DNA of 64,000 nt. It comes from Hybos culiciformis. Its lineage: Eukaryota; Arthropoda; Insecta; Diptera; Hybotidae. Of this stretch, positions 1 through 13,100 are shown piece by piece. The notes beneath the pieces were generated by a model. It did not search any database. It was not told the origin of the DNA and saw only the letters and a list, made by a program, of their open reading frames with translations. The stretch lies in contig OZ023274.1 of NCBI GenBank assembly GCA_964007475.1, forward strand, positions 84,897,936 to 84,961,935. The letters are read 5' to 3'. Positions within the stretch are counted from its first letter, which is position 1; each line of letters starts with the position of its first letter. A program made the position numbers and the translations under genes.

Positions 1-3000
1 ATTTCTTAAGAAAAAAATTCGAATTAAAATTCAAAGTTCAAGATAAGATATTAATTATGTCAGTCATATTACGATAGTGAAAAATATTTTATAAATATAT
101 ACTAAGTATTATGAAGAGTGAATTCCTGATTACCCGACTTACTCATAAACGCAAAGCTGAAACTACTGAAGTTAGAAACACGAAATTTGAAGAGTAGGTT
201 TTTTTTTTGCATGTAATAGGGCGTAGAAGGGATGGAGACACATCAGACAGCAAAATTTTAAAATAAAACTACCTAACATTTTATTTTAATTTTTTTTTTT
301 AATTATTTTATTATACGAAAATCTCGTACACATTTTTGCCAAGTATCACTACGAGGCATTTACTAAAACTGCGGCAGAGGTGTTGCCAAAGAAATCACTC
401 AAACTGTGGCTTTGAAATTACTCAGTAAAATATTTTTTATTTATTTATTTATACTACTAAATATAAAAATTGAGAAAAATTAGTATATTTACAAAACCCT
501 CGACAACTGTGGTCATTATGGGTAGCTTGACTACATTTTAGTTATTATGTAATGGCAATGAAAACAAAGTTTTATATTATTATTTAATTTTTATATTGTT
601 CCAAATGTTGAAGTGTTTTAATAGTACATTTATACTTATGTTGTTCATACTTACTTATTTAAGCCTCTATTCCATCAGACTGTCATGATAAAAAAGTCAT
701 ATTAAATTCTCTAAAAGAAGACACTAACGGCCTTTTTTTCAAGAGCATATTCCACAAGATTGTAAATGAAAACCATTATGGTGCTCTAAAAGAAGAAGAG
801 CCAAACAGGCTTTATGGAAACGATCACAAGTGCATAAGGAAAGAGGAAATTGGATGAAATTACCCTCCGAGTAATCCGTAATTCATCCTTTAACTTCATT
901 AAGAAAGTAAGCTGAATGACTCACATCATCAAAATCAGTCTAATATAACATACGTAATAGGTTGTAATTTTTTGCACTTATCAGTAAATCTTAATAAATT
1001 TTAAGATAAAAAATATAAATATTGGCCATTTTATTTTAATCATATAATAACGTTTATTTACATTTGATAAAAACAAATTAAACGGTCTTAAGTTTTAAAT
1101 TAAAATTATATGTAGGTAAATAAAGGTACCTCATATTTTATAGGAATGCAAATTTTAATTCTCTTATCTAAAATATTTAATCATAAATAAATTTTTTAGT
1201 ATAATTAATTTAATTTTTCAACATAATTATGTTGAAAATTTTTGTCATATGAATTTATTGTTGCTAAGGTGAGATGAAAGCCCCAAATCGTTTAATCTCA
1301 TAAAACAAATTACATCTATATTCACTTTAACCATATATTAAGAATACAGAAAGATTTTCTGTATTCTTAATCTATGCTTTAACATATAAATAATGTATTA
1401 AATTTCTCTGCATATCATTTTAATACAGAATTGATATCTATATTGATGTCCCTTATTCATGTTCATATTATCCAATTTGACATCTTTAACTGTTTTATAA
1501 CTAATCAATTTGTGCATCTGTTTGCTCTATTTGTTTGCCTATTGATGCAAAATTTGAATAGTTATGTAATAGAAGAGAATAAATTGATGATATAATATAG
1601 ATCCATTTGTTACCCGAAAAGTTTTTTCAATGTGCCCTAAAAAAAAATAAATTATTTTTTATTAAAACTGGTTGGCTTTTTCAGTATATTAATATTCGTA
1701 AGATAAGATAGTGTAGTATTTATTTTAGAGTATTTAGGTTAGATGAATATTTAAATTCTTATCTTATGACATAACTGTTCCATAATTTTTATTATTTAAA
1801 TATTCAAAAAAATAATTAAAAGAAAACTAAAGACCCGCTAAAGGAAACTTAATATAAATATACTTATTTTAAACAAAACAACGTAACATCCTTATTAGAA
1901 TAATGTTAACATAATCAAAGATTTATTAATTTCATATATAAATATTTTAAATTTTGAGTATCTATTTTCTGTTTATATTATGATTGTTTTTAAGAAAAAA
2001 AAGTGAGTGAATTCATAATTATTATCTTAGTTTGAGACACAATTTACCACATTTTGAATAAAAAGTCATTACATCTTATTCAATTTCATCAATCAGGCAA
2101 CTGAAACGAAATGTTTGCGCTTAAAGTCCTGTGTCGAGTGTACACTATGAATCGGACAGCAAATGTTTCCAAAAACAATTTTAGTTTCATGTATATTTTT
2201 TTATTTTAATTTTCATCTTTTTAATTTCCTCTTAAACTTACAAAATAAGCATAGTTTATTTTATTTTAATTTTGTTTTTTAATTTAGGCCACATTTAGGC
2301 TAACTAAACTTACATAATTATTATCATTGTATATTTTTATCGAATTTTTATATTTCACGCACTAAAATTTTAAAATAAAAACAGAAACGAATCTTCAAAC
2401 CTATAAAATTTTATGAGTTACCTTTAGATACTTTTGTTACTGAATACTGTGCTTGTCAAGGTTTGTTACTTTTGTTGGTGGAAAATTAGAACAGCAAGAG
2501 AGCAATTCCATGACAGTCTTGTTTATTACCTTACTGTCGACGGATAGCTCTCTTTTTCTTCTAATCCGTTAAATAGTAATCATAACCACAAAAATGTTAA
2601 TTTTTTATAGTATCTATACTGAAAATATTTGTTTATATTATATTTTTCAATTCGCAAATTTTAGTGACTTAGGTGGACAATAAACAGCTTTACACAAAGT
2701 TAATATGTTTTTAGTAAATATTGGTAAATATTTATGTAAACATTTATTAATATAAAATTTGAATAATGTAAGATTTTGATTTTAAATTTTAAAAACATGC
2801 TTTCAAAACGCATTTATCACATTAAATAACCTGAAAAATTTTAATTTCATTATAGAATGATGCTATGTAAATTTATTCTATTACAGTAGGTATAAGCACA
2901 AAAATGATTTACAATTAAAATTAAAATTTATCTTAAATAAAGAAATTAATTTAATTGTGCTAAATAAATAATCGTGGAATATTTATATACCTACAATGTA

Positions 3001-3042
3001 TATTGTATTTTAATTTATTAATAAAATATAAATTTAAACATT
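1..3042. other. Gene-free AT-rich intergenic DNA
   Basis: No open frame with protein-like composition or plausible splice chain was found on either strand. The stretch is AT-rich with short A and T runs. The only structured item is the 45-bp palindromic element at 1332-1376, listed separately. The stretch near 2440-2570 is less AT-rich and could belong to an untranslated exon of a gene outside the window, but nothing in it proves this. Confidence 0.5.
1332..1376. mobile_element. Minimal palindromic element: two terminal repeats back to back
   Basis: A 45-bp near-perfect palindrome begins CATATATTAAGAATACAG and ends CTGTATTCTTAATCTATG. It is flanked on both sides by the 7-mer CTTTAAC (1325-1331 and 1377-1383), which looks like a target-site duplication. 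The same terminal repeat bounds the 217-bp element at 14627-14843, which also has a 7-bp duplication. This copy therefore looks like the two ends of that family with all internal sequence missing. Confidence 0.65.
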
Positions 3043-3242
3043 NNNNNNNNNNNNNNNNNNNNNNNNNNNNNNNNNNNNNNNNNNNNNNNNNNNNNNNNNN
3101 NNNNNNNNNNNNNNNNNNNNNNNNNNNNNNNNNNNNNNNNNNNNNNNNNNNNNNNNNNNNNNNNNNNNNNNNNNNNNNNNNNNNNNNNNNNNNNNNNNNN
3201 NNNNNNNNNNNNNNNNNNNNNNNNNNNNNNNNNNNNNNNNNN
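3043..3242. other. Assembly gap of 200 N
   Basis: A run of exactly 200 undetermined bases. The round length suggests a scaffolding placeholder and not a measured gap. Nothing can be said about the missing sequence. Confidence 0.98.
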
Positions 3243-3969
3243 ATTAAAAAAACTAAACAAAATATGTTTGTCTATATGAAATCACTATCCAAATTGTCGG
3301 TAATATGGTGTCGGCATTAGGAGAATATTTGTGGAATATGCTGTTTTCCGGAATATTTCAGGATCATGAACTGGATTTATCATATAAAAAATATTAAGGA
3401 ATTTGTATATTTACACTTTTATATTCCAGTTTGTCAGGTTTGGAATTCTACATTTATAATTACTTTCACTCACTTTTTGAAATTTTGTTATTAGTGGCTA
3501 CAATTTTTTTGTCAATTCGAGTCAAATGAAGAAAAAATAAAATTGATAAAAAGCGAGATAAAAAGTCAAAATTTTCAACAACAACATTTTTTCCTCTTTC
3601 TCAATTGTTTTTTATACATCAATCAAATTCCAGTTCTCATCAATTATTGTAATGCGAACGGCAATTTGTTTTCCGGAATATAAGTAAATTATAATGCGAA
3701 CAAGGTATATAGGGATAGCGATTTCATATTTTTTGATTTCATATTTTTTGTTTAATTTTTTTAAATTTGAATTTTTTGTATGGAAATGAATTTCTCATAT
3801 TTATACTTCCTTTATGGTAATACCCTTAAATCAGTGCATTTGGAAAGAGTTCTTCAACATTATTGTTATAAATCCAGTTTAAAATGTTTTCTGGATTAAT
3901 ATCATTTTCAATTTTGCGAGACAACAATTTCAGATAATTTTGTAGTTAGTTTTAGTTGAAATTTAAATT

Positions 3970-4058
3970 TCATATTGGCTTGTAGGCGCCTTTTCATTAC
4001 TGGCGCCTACGCGGCCTGTGTGCAGTGCACAGTTCGCACACGCCTCGAGCCGGGCCTG
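3970..4058. mobile_element. Terminal remnant of a hAT-type transposon
   Basis: Read on the minus strand from 4058, this begins CAGGCCCGGCTCGAGGCG and continues GC-rich through alternating GTGTGC/GTGCAC blocks and the motif GTAGGCGCC (repeated inverted about 20 bp apart), in otherwise AT-rich DNA. A CAG-starting, GC-rich end of this style is typical of hAT elements of the ZMYM/DUF4371 type in animal genomes. A TA microsatellite abuts it at 4059. No transposase and no second end were found nearby, so this is probably a solo end or decayed copy. Confidence 0.45.
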
Positions 4059-7000
4059 TATATATATATATATATATATTTGCCAGAAATTCTTATCGTT
4101 TATTTACCTACAAAAAATTAAAAAATTAAAAATTTCAATTCACAACAAATACATACACAAAAAAGTTCAATTCAGTTGAAATTGATCAACATCCCTTTTG
4201 TCAGGTGCCGATAAACTTGAATAAACATAAGTTTACATTATTCATATTTTAAAAAATTATAGATATTTGTATTACAATAAGTATAAAATGAAATTCATAA
4301 TGACGATAGTGTAATATTGTAATAATTAACTAATTCGATTGTTCTAAAAGTATTTTTTATGAAAAATGCACATGAATTTTGTAGGTTAAATGATAATGAA
4401 AATTTTTTAGTTTTTCTTATGTTCATATGCATGTATAATCCTACTGTGTTATTAATTCGTTTTGGTCGGTTTCGAAAAGGCTTTACTTTGGATTTTGGTA
4501 AGTTGGTTTTTTTAAAATTATTATCTCAAACTTTTATTAATTTAATTTGCCGTTTTTGACTTCATAATATCAATATAATTATTACATAGTATCAAAGTAT
4601 AATCTACAAAGCTATAATAATATAAGATATTTTAGTAAATTTTAAAATTTATTATAAAATGACAATATTAATAGCGTAAGTACTATAATTCTCTAGAAAT
4701 TTTCAATTCTTAGTTATTTTAGTGTTTGTACAGAATTGAGTTTTAGTACATAAAATGCATATACCTACATATCAACTTAAAAAAATTGAAGTCAAGAGAG
4801 AATATGAATATTTTCTTTGTAAAATCAATATAGCACGAAGCGATTGATGTGAAAAAGTAATAAAATGCTAAATGATTTTCATGATTGTAAGAATTGCTTA
4901 TCAGCAGCAGCCGCAAATTTTATTTTCGTGACAAAAACTTAATGATTTATGTTGTTTTAAGATCGCTATTACTATGTACAAAATTACATGTTTAAAATCG
5001 ATTAAAAATAATGTAAAAAAAAAAATTAAAAAAGTCAACACATTTTTTTTTTACAAATTATTATCCTCTTAATTAATTAATTTTTTTTTCTCAGTTTAAT
5101 GATCACTAATATTTTGTTTCAGACCAAAAATTCTTTCTATCTTAATTTTTGATTAATTTTTTTTAAGCAAATTTTCAATCATGAGATAATTGAACATAAT
5201 TCTGTATTCTGCAATAGCCAATAAGGAATATAATTCATTTTGCAATTAGTTTTTTCGGATATTGTTTCATATAAATAGTATAATACGTAATCAACCAAAA
5301 GATAGTACAAAATTGAACATTCTCAATTTTAAAGTATATGTATGTGTTAGTTTATATTATTATTAAAAAATATGTTATTTTTTTTCAATATAAATTTATG
5401 TATGTAGTATGTCTATGTACAACATCAATAATAAAATATAAGAAATTATCAGTGAAAATATTTTCCGATTATCTTAGTTGTTATACCCACGTGATGAATA
5501 TGTACATATAATATACATTTCATTTTTTATCACATAAGAATGACATATAAATTGTACATGTTGAAAATATGTATTAAAAAAAAAGTCAAATTAATTATTG
5601 TTGTTACTAATAAGTAATAATAATGATAAAAAATTTATTACAATTTTTATAGGTCACATGACGTTACAAATAAAGATTTTTGTCTTCAAATAAGGTTTAT
5701 TTTTATTTTTTTTATTATTTTTAATTGATAACAAAACGTTGTTGCAAAAAAAAAAGTTATTATATAAATATTAAGTTTAATATTAATTTTTTAGTTAAAA
5801 AATATTTATAAAACTTATAAAATTATACATATATATATTATGAAATATAACTTATTATGTATATGTTTCATATTCTTGAATAATTATAAAAATATGTACA
5901 AAAGTTAAAATGTTAAAAAAAAAAGTACAAAAAAACTTCAACTTCTTATAACAGTGATGTTCTTCACAAGACTAAAGCAATTTTCTTATATCCGAGTATT
6001 TAATATAGCAAAGGCAAAGATAAGGTAATAATAATAAAATATTAGACTGTGTTAATATATTTATTTATTTACTTTTTTTTGTATAAATTTTTTTTTTTTG
6101 AAAACCAAGATAATGAGTTATAAAATGATAAAAAAAAACTGTATCATAAAACATTTTCGTATATTAAATTTTAGAGTGAGACATCTTTAAAATTACCCAG
6201 AAAAAAATTTTTTTTTTATACAAACAGCTTCTCTAATAAAATAATAATAATAATACCTGTAGTAAAATTCATAATTTCGCAAGAGTTATTTAAGTATATT
6301 AAACAGATGGTTTTCAGAACAAGGCAGGGGCTTGCAAGCTATCGAATATTATACATATACTTTATACAATAATTATAAAATAATATAAAAAAAATATCAC
6401 AGAATTTACTATAAAAATTTTATTGCAATTATTCACATATAGCATCAATTATATATGATAAAAAAGTTTTGGTTTCGGGTCAATAACAATAATGAAAATT
6501 TTGGGTTTATCGAGTGAACAGCTGGATATTTAGTTCATGCAGATTTAAGGAAACTTTGGAAGTTAGATTACTCAGAAACTAATATTTTGGGCAGATGATG
6601 ACAAGACAAACTTCTTTTATCTACTTATATATTTTTTCATATGAATCTTAGGGAAACCATACACTGTTGCTTAACTGGCGCTAAAAGAAATATTAATAAA
6701 TAAGCTGTATAAACAAAAAATGGGTGTTGATGATGATGGAAAAAATTTGTTGCTGTAATTAATGACAAAAATACTGATAAAAACGTATCAAAAATAATTT
6801 GAAAATTATACTTATACTATGGTTTATAGTAAATACAATTCTTAAACTTACCAAAGATCTGATAATTAATTTTTAATTTAAGAATCTAAATGTGCGAAAC
6901 AGAAGGTACTGATAATCCCAAATCAAGAGAATGATGCATTGTAGCTTAGAGATCTTAAATGAAAATTCCATAAAATAGAACTAATAAAAAATAGTAGTTG

Positions 7001-8822
7001 GGTTTTTGAATTTAGTCTATTCTAAACACAACGGTCCCATTAAAAAGTGATAACTATAGTATAGAATTGAATTGATAATAGAAAAACATTCCGAGTTCTT
7101 ATTCTACTATTATGTGAAATTTAATTTTAATCTCTATTTTTAGATTAATTTAATTTTAATCTCTAGATTATTAAAAAACAATTTTAGGTTGCACATTAAT
7201 TTGTAATTGATAGAAGGAAAAATATATATATAGGAAATCGAAATTGAAAATGGAGTAGGTTTACAGCACATACATCCCTAACCTACATTGGTATGTATTC
7301 TAAATAAGGCAAATAAATATTTTATTTTTTCATATTTATTTTCGTTGATGACTAGCTACAGAAAGAGAATGATTTCGATTATAAGGAGCATCCTTGACAC
7401 CTTAATATTTAAGAATTGGGATCCCTTCAATAACTTTTTAGACATTTTATGTTTATGCAGTACAATGTGTAAAGCTCAGTATGTCTATTATTCATACTAT
7501 ATCTAATATCTTTTAATGCGTTTGTTGGCTTCAATTTTTTTAAGTAAACATACTATATTATTATGTGCGTACATTATGTGGCCTTATATAATATTTGAAT
7601 GATACGTATAATTTTTTCTAATTGCATTCAAAATATATTGTATTCATTAGTTTTAATTTAATGAAAGATTAATTTAAAAAAATATTCAATTCACCTATTT
7701 TTAAACAACAAAAGCGAGAAATTTATGATATTTGAATAATTATGGAGATAATGTACAACACATTTTATAATTACTTAGTGATGAACTGTATGAACATACA
7801 TTATAATTTATTTAAAAATAAATAAAATTATCATTAAATAAAATTTAAAATGTGATAAAATTTGTAGATAAAATACAAAAATTTTAAAATTTTATAATTC
7901 TTTTGAAAATGGTACGAATTTTTTAATTTGAGTATAAAAAAAAAAACGAAAAAAATTATATTTACAAATGGTTAATGTGTACATAAGAAGCATTGAATAA
8001 CTATAACCTCCTCGTAAAATTTGTTATTTAATGTTATATTTTTACTTTGTATGAAGCTATCATTAATAATTTCTCCCTGGAGACGTTAAGCAAGAAAAAT
8101 TAGTAAAAAATTTTCGCCCACAAAGTTAAATTTTTCAATTCCAAGTAATTTCCAACACCCTCTAAGAGTCTAACATATTACTATTATATAGTTCTTTTTA
8201 CCAACATTTTTAATAAATTACATATTTAAAACTATTATTTTTTATTAATTTTTTTGTTATTTTATTTGTTTAGCATTAATTTAAAATTAATTAACAAAAA
8301 ATTACAATTTTTAAATAATTTCAATTATTACAGACATTAATTGCAGATTTATATGAGTTTCTAATTTGCGTAAAAAAAAAAGTTTCTTGCCACCTTTTTA
8401 CATGGGCACGTAATCCTTTTAAAATATTTTTTTAATTCTAATTTTCTACCAATTTCTACACCAAGTATTTATATTTAAGTGAATTAACAATTTTTTAATT
8501 GATTCCATGAATTTATACATTATTTATTTTATATTAATTTTAATTGTTTTATCAACCGCTGTTAGATTCAAATCAGTCACATATAGAGAAAACAATAAAA
8601 TACCCAGGACAAAACCTTAATTCTGTTTTTTTGTTTTCTGTTCATGTATTGTCTCGAAAGCCTGTTCTATTTCTGGAAAAACCTACATTTTTTTACTTTA
8701 TAAAAAGTAAATCTATAAATCAATTGGAATAAGAGTAAACCATTTTTTTTTTCTAAATGTACCAGTTGATTCTTCATTAATATTTCTAAAATTTCACCTT
8801 CAACTTGAATACTACTTTCAAC
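4059..8822. other. Gene-free AT-rich intergenic DNA
   Basis: A (TA)n run opens the stretch at 4059-4078. The remainder is AT-rich with many homopolymer runs and short local duplications. I found no coding exon, RNA gene or recognisable transposon. The short open frames present have random-looking composition and no splice context. Confidence 0.5.
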
Positions 8823-9624
8823 TAGGGTTACCAGATATTCCCCACTAAAAATCGGGACAAAAAGAATTTTTTTACAAAATTAATAAAATTTATTAAAAAA
8901 ATATTTTATTTAATATAAATATAAAAAAAAGGACCGTAATAATGGTAACAAGGTCAAGTACGTAATTAAATAATATCTTAAAATTAATAACTCAAATTAG
9001 GAACAAAAAATATAATATTCATTTCATTTACTTGCCGAAGCAACTGCAGATTTGTGTTTCTGACTTTGAATGTGATTTTTAATGTCGGATAAACCATGAC
9101 TTATACTAAAACTTGAATTGCAATCTCTACAATACGCTTCCGTATCAATTTTGCCTTTTTTAATAAAAGGAAATTCTGTAGTACATTTTTCTAGAAATTG
9201 GCACTTTCTCTTTGGCATGTTGAACTTGAAGGTATAAAATAAATCTAATAATATATAAAATGAAATTAGTAAACCAAATTTTATATATAAAAGATGCTAA
9301 CTAACAAAAATTGGTACCAGCGAAATTTCAGCCAAGTCTTGCAGCTAAATAAACAAAAACAAAAATGTATAAATAAACAAATACTACCCTGCAATATCTT
9401 TATAGGCTGGATTGATGTAATGTAGGCACGAGAATTAGAAAAATGAAAGCAAAGCGTAACATAACCTGAACAAATTGGCACATTTTTTATAAATTTATTA
9501 ATTTTTTTTTGGTCAAAAATGTTAAACCGGGACAATTGAGCGTCCCGAGAACCTTTTTCGGGACGTCACGAAACGACATGAAAACCGGGACAATCCCGGA
9601 AAACCGGGACTTCTGGCAACCCTA
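8823..9624. mobile_element. Non-autonomous hAT-like element with a transposase zinc-finger fragment
   Basis: The left end reads TAGGGTTACCAGA and the right end TCTGGCAACCCTA, an imperfect terminal inverted repeat. The sequence TTTCAAC lies directly outside both ends (8816-8822 and 9625-9631) as a target-site duplication. Subterminal GGGAC/CCGGGA blocks recur near both ends. The interior holds one short coding fragment (9024-9218, minus), described separately, but no catalytic domain. The ends resemble those of the 978-bp element at 13385-14362, so the two are probably relatives. Confidence 0.7.
9024..9218 (-). pseudogene. BED-like zinc-finger N-terminal fragment of a hAT transposase
   Basis: An open frame of 64 codons lies inside the element at 8823-9624. 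It has the order C-x2-C (YCRDCNSSF) followed by HIQSQKHKSA, a C2H2/BED-like finger seen at the N-terminus of many hAT transposases and their domesticated relatives. The sequence between them, SISHGLSDIKNH, fits the short linker of that class. Nothing resembling the RNase-H-like catalytic core or the dimerisation domain follows. It is either a relic or a stand-alone DNA-binding exon carried by a non-autonomous element. Assignment rests on motif recognition only. Confidence 0.55.
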
Positions 9625-9631
9625 TTTCAAC

Positions 9632-10150
9632 ATTTTTCATCTTCAATACTACAGATAACTTCGATTACATTTCAGCCTCTTTCAAAACTGGTTAGAATAT
9701 AGTATAATATAATTTGATGCTTCAAGAAGTTTAATTAGTTAGATACTTACATGTAAAAATATAAGCATCATAACTTCTTTTTTGTTTTTATGTGATTTTT
9801 AATAAAAAAAACAGAAATATTTACTGGATTTCTGTGTTCATTTTTTACTTTCATTATTTGGAAAAATCATATTTTAGGTAAATAATATTCTTGGCTTTAT
9901 AAATTAATAAATTTTAGATTAAAAAATTTGTTTGATAGTTTTACTAAATTTATTTGTTATAAAAATTGTATAGAAAATGGTACAATAAACTTCATTAAAT
10001 TATTTTTATTCAAATTGTTTGTTCTTGATTATAATATAATTTAAAGGAAAAAAATTTATAAGAGTTATTGGAAATTTTAATATTTCCAAATTCTTACATT
10101 TTCAGTAGATAGTAATTAAATAATAAAAGTTTTACAGTAATATAAGAAAA
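9632..10150. other. Intergenic DNA downstream of WDSUB1
   Basis: AT-rich stretch between the hAT element and the WDSUB1 stop codon. On the minus strand an AATAAA lies at 10005-10010, about 140 bases past the stop, and is a plausible polyadenylation signal. No other gene is visible. Confidence 0.5.
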
Positions 10151-13100
10151 CTATTCAGCTCCATCAAATTTATCAAAATCCATTGATTTCAAAAATTCAT
10201 CAATTTTCTCTTTCAATTCATCGTTATCAGTGAGTTCAAGTGACGTAAGAGACAAATTCGTCATGGGAGATGTTGTATGACCCCCTTCGAACCATTCTGT
10301 AATAGCTTCTCGCTCATATGTAAAGCCATCTTTAAAATAAAAAGTTATTTATTAAAAAATAAATTATTGTTAAATTTTTTTTTAAATTTAAACGAAAATA
10401 TACTTAATGAAAAATTTTAAAAACATATTTTTTTCGTTAATACTAAATTGTTTTTTTTTACCTTCCGATAAAACTGGGTGTTGTATTATTTCATGTGTAA
10501 TTGGACAAATTAGTTCTAATGGTATTTCAACTTCGTTTGAAGCTAAATTAAATAACATTGAACTTAGGCCACCAATACGAGAATCAAGCGTTAAAGAAGA
10601 AGTTAAATCCCAGATAATTACGGACTTATCATTTGAACCAGATGCCAAAATAGTAGATTCTTCATTAGCAATGACACAATTAACGTAGCGTGCGTGCTCA
10701 GTTAAGGTTTGAATACAATTTCCTTGTAAATTCCAGAGTTTAATTGTTTTATCTAATCCGCAAGACATTAAAAACGTACCACGATTATTAAATTTTACGC
10801 AATTTACAGATGACGCATGTGCAGTCCAACAAACCACACATTCTGCATTCATTACTAAAAATATAACTAATTATTTCAATTATTCTAAAAATTGTTGTCT
10901 TCACTTACTTGATGTACTATATACGGTTGAGGTACCAGAATCATGTTCACCTGTTTTTGGAATTAATTTTGACCGTCTTTTTTTTCCAATAGATTTATTT
11001 GGACCACTCAAATAAAAAATTCTCCATATCTTAATGCAATTATCTGTTCCACAAGTTGCAGCGGTGTAAATAATTGTATTGCTATCATTTGGATCCCGAT
11101 ACATAAATTTGCAAAAGTCAGCTCCCCTTACACCCAAATCGTGACAGTTGTCTATTCCACATTGAAATTCGTTTTCTGCAGCTAAAATATTTCTTATTTA
11201 TTTTATTTATATTTTTAACAAAGTTATCAAATTATGTACTTTCTACATCGTGGTGCATAAGGGTCATTCGGAGCATTCCAGAATTACAACCACTTAGACA
11301 AACTTGGGAGTCTGGTGAAAATACAATAGTGTAAATTGTCTCCTCATGATATTTGATATGTTTTAATAAACTTTTATTTTGGTCCCAAATACAAATGGCT
11401 CCACCATCATCAGCTCCAGCAATAAAAGCTCCATTGGGACTAAAAATTATTTAAAAAAGGTTATAAATTTCGTAACTCTAGAACTCGATCAATAGCCATT
11501 CGACACATGAGCCGTATGAATCGAATATTAATAAAAAAATACGCCTATTTTAAATTAATTTTCTAAATATTTCAAATTTTACAATTACACACAATACAAA
11601 ACTAAGAAAGCAGTATAAGGGATATGTAATACTAAATCTCAGTATCGAACAATCCAATTAATTACGTGATACAGTTTGTTTGAGCTGGGTAAAAATTAAT
11701 GTCTTTATTGATTATAAGTGTACAGATAACAAAAATGTTATCTCCTTAACGTTTAAAATATTAAATATGTACTAAATATTAAAGTTGTAACCATAAATAC
11801 AAAATAATAAACAAATACATTGAAAAATCGTTACCTGAAAGCGCAACATCGTATGGCTTCCCCATTTTCTTGATGTAATATTCCTATTTTTTTCCCAGTA
11901 CCCAAATTCCACAAGATCACTGTACCATCAACTGATGATGAAGCTAAAACGCCTCCCTGAAGATAAAAATTTAAATTTTAAATAGGTACATATTGTTTGT
12001 TCAAGAAAATTAAGTTCATTGTACTTGAATATCGATTGGATTCTGACCATTTTATTACATCTACTAAATATATATGTATATATAGACTATATATATGCAT
12101 ACAATTTATACAAATTTTATATGAAAGCTATTTAAATCCACGGCGGGCGGAAGGTTGGTCAGTGGGATTTGCGCCAGCCGCAAATCCCACTGACCAACCT
12201 TCCGCCCGCCGCCCTGCTGCCCCCCCTTCCCCTTGTGTCTACCCCACAAATATTTTATCTTTTTTACTCACATACGATAAATAGTGTCGTTTTAAAATTG
12301 ATTTTAGGCCTTTTCCAAAAGGATGCCGTACAAAATGTATGAAAAAGCTGTTTTTATTTTCAATATTTGTTAAGTAATATTTTTGATGAAACTATTTCTG
12401 CATAATACAGCCGCAAATTTTGTCGCGGTCAAAATTCATTTTTTTTCTAAATAGAGTCGCGGCCAAAATTCATTTTGAAAATGAATTTTGTCCGCACATT
12501 TTGCCGCGGTCAAAATTCATTTTTTTACTAAATTGAGTTGCGGCCAAAATTCATTTTAAAAATGAATTTTGTCCGCACATTTTGTAGCGGTCAAAATTCA
12601 TTTGTTTTCTAAATTGAGGCGCGGTCAAAATTCATTTTGAAAATTAATTTTGACCGCCAGTCGCGGTCATAATTCATGCGGTCAAAATTCATGGAGCCAT
12701 CTTTGAATATATACCCAATACCCAAAAATATGTTAGTTTTAAAATTATAGTAAGTAGTTAAATAAAAAAGGAACGAGTTTGATATTAATTTAAATGTTTG
12801 TTCACTACACAGTCTGCCTACAGCAAAATTTAATTTAATTTTGTGTATCGACCTCAAAATTAATTTGAAATATGATTGATTCCGAAAATCAATCTGTTCG
12901 ATCAAATGTAGGAACCTATTAAAATGCCTTGGTTTTTTTTAAATCAAGTTTCCATTTATTTTATTTATGATACATCGTTTCTCACTTTCCGGCTTTCCCT
13001 AATTATATTTTTTAAATTTTATGTTAATCTGTATAAAATTGAACTTAAAATTGCTAAAGAAGAATCTTTATTTCCCATTCTCCCGAAAGATATTATAATA

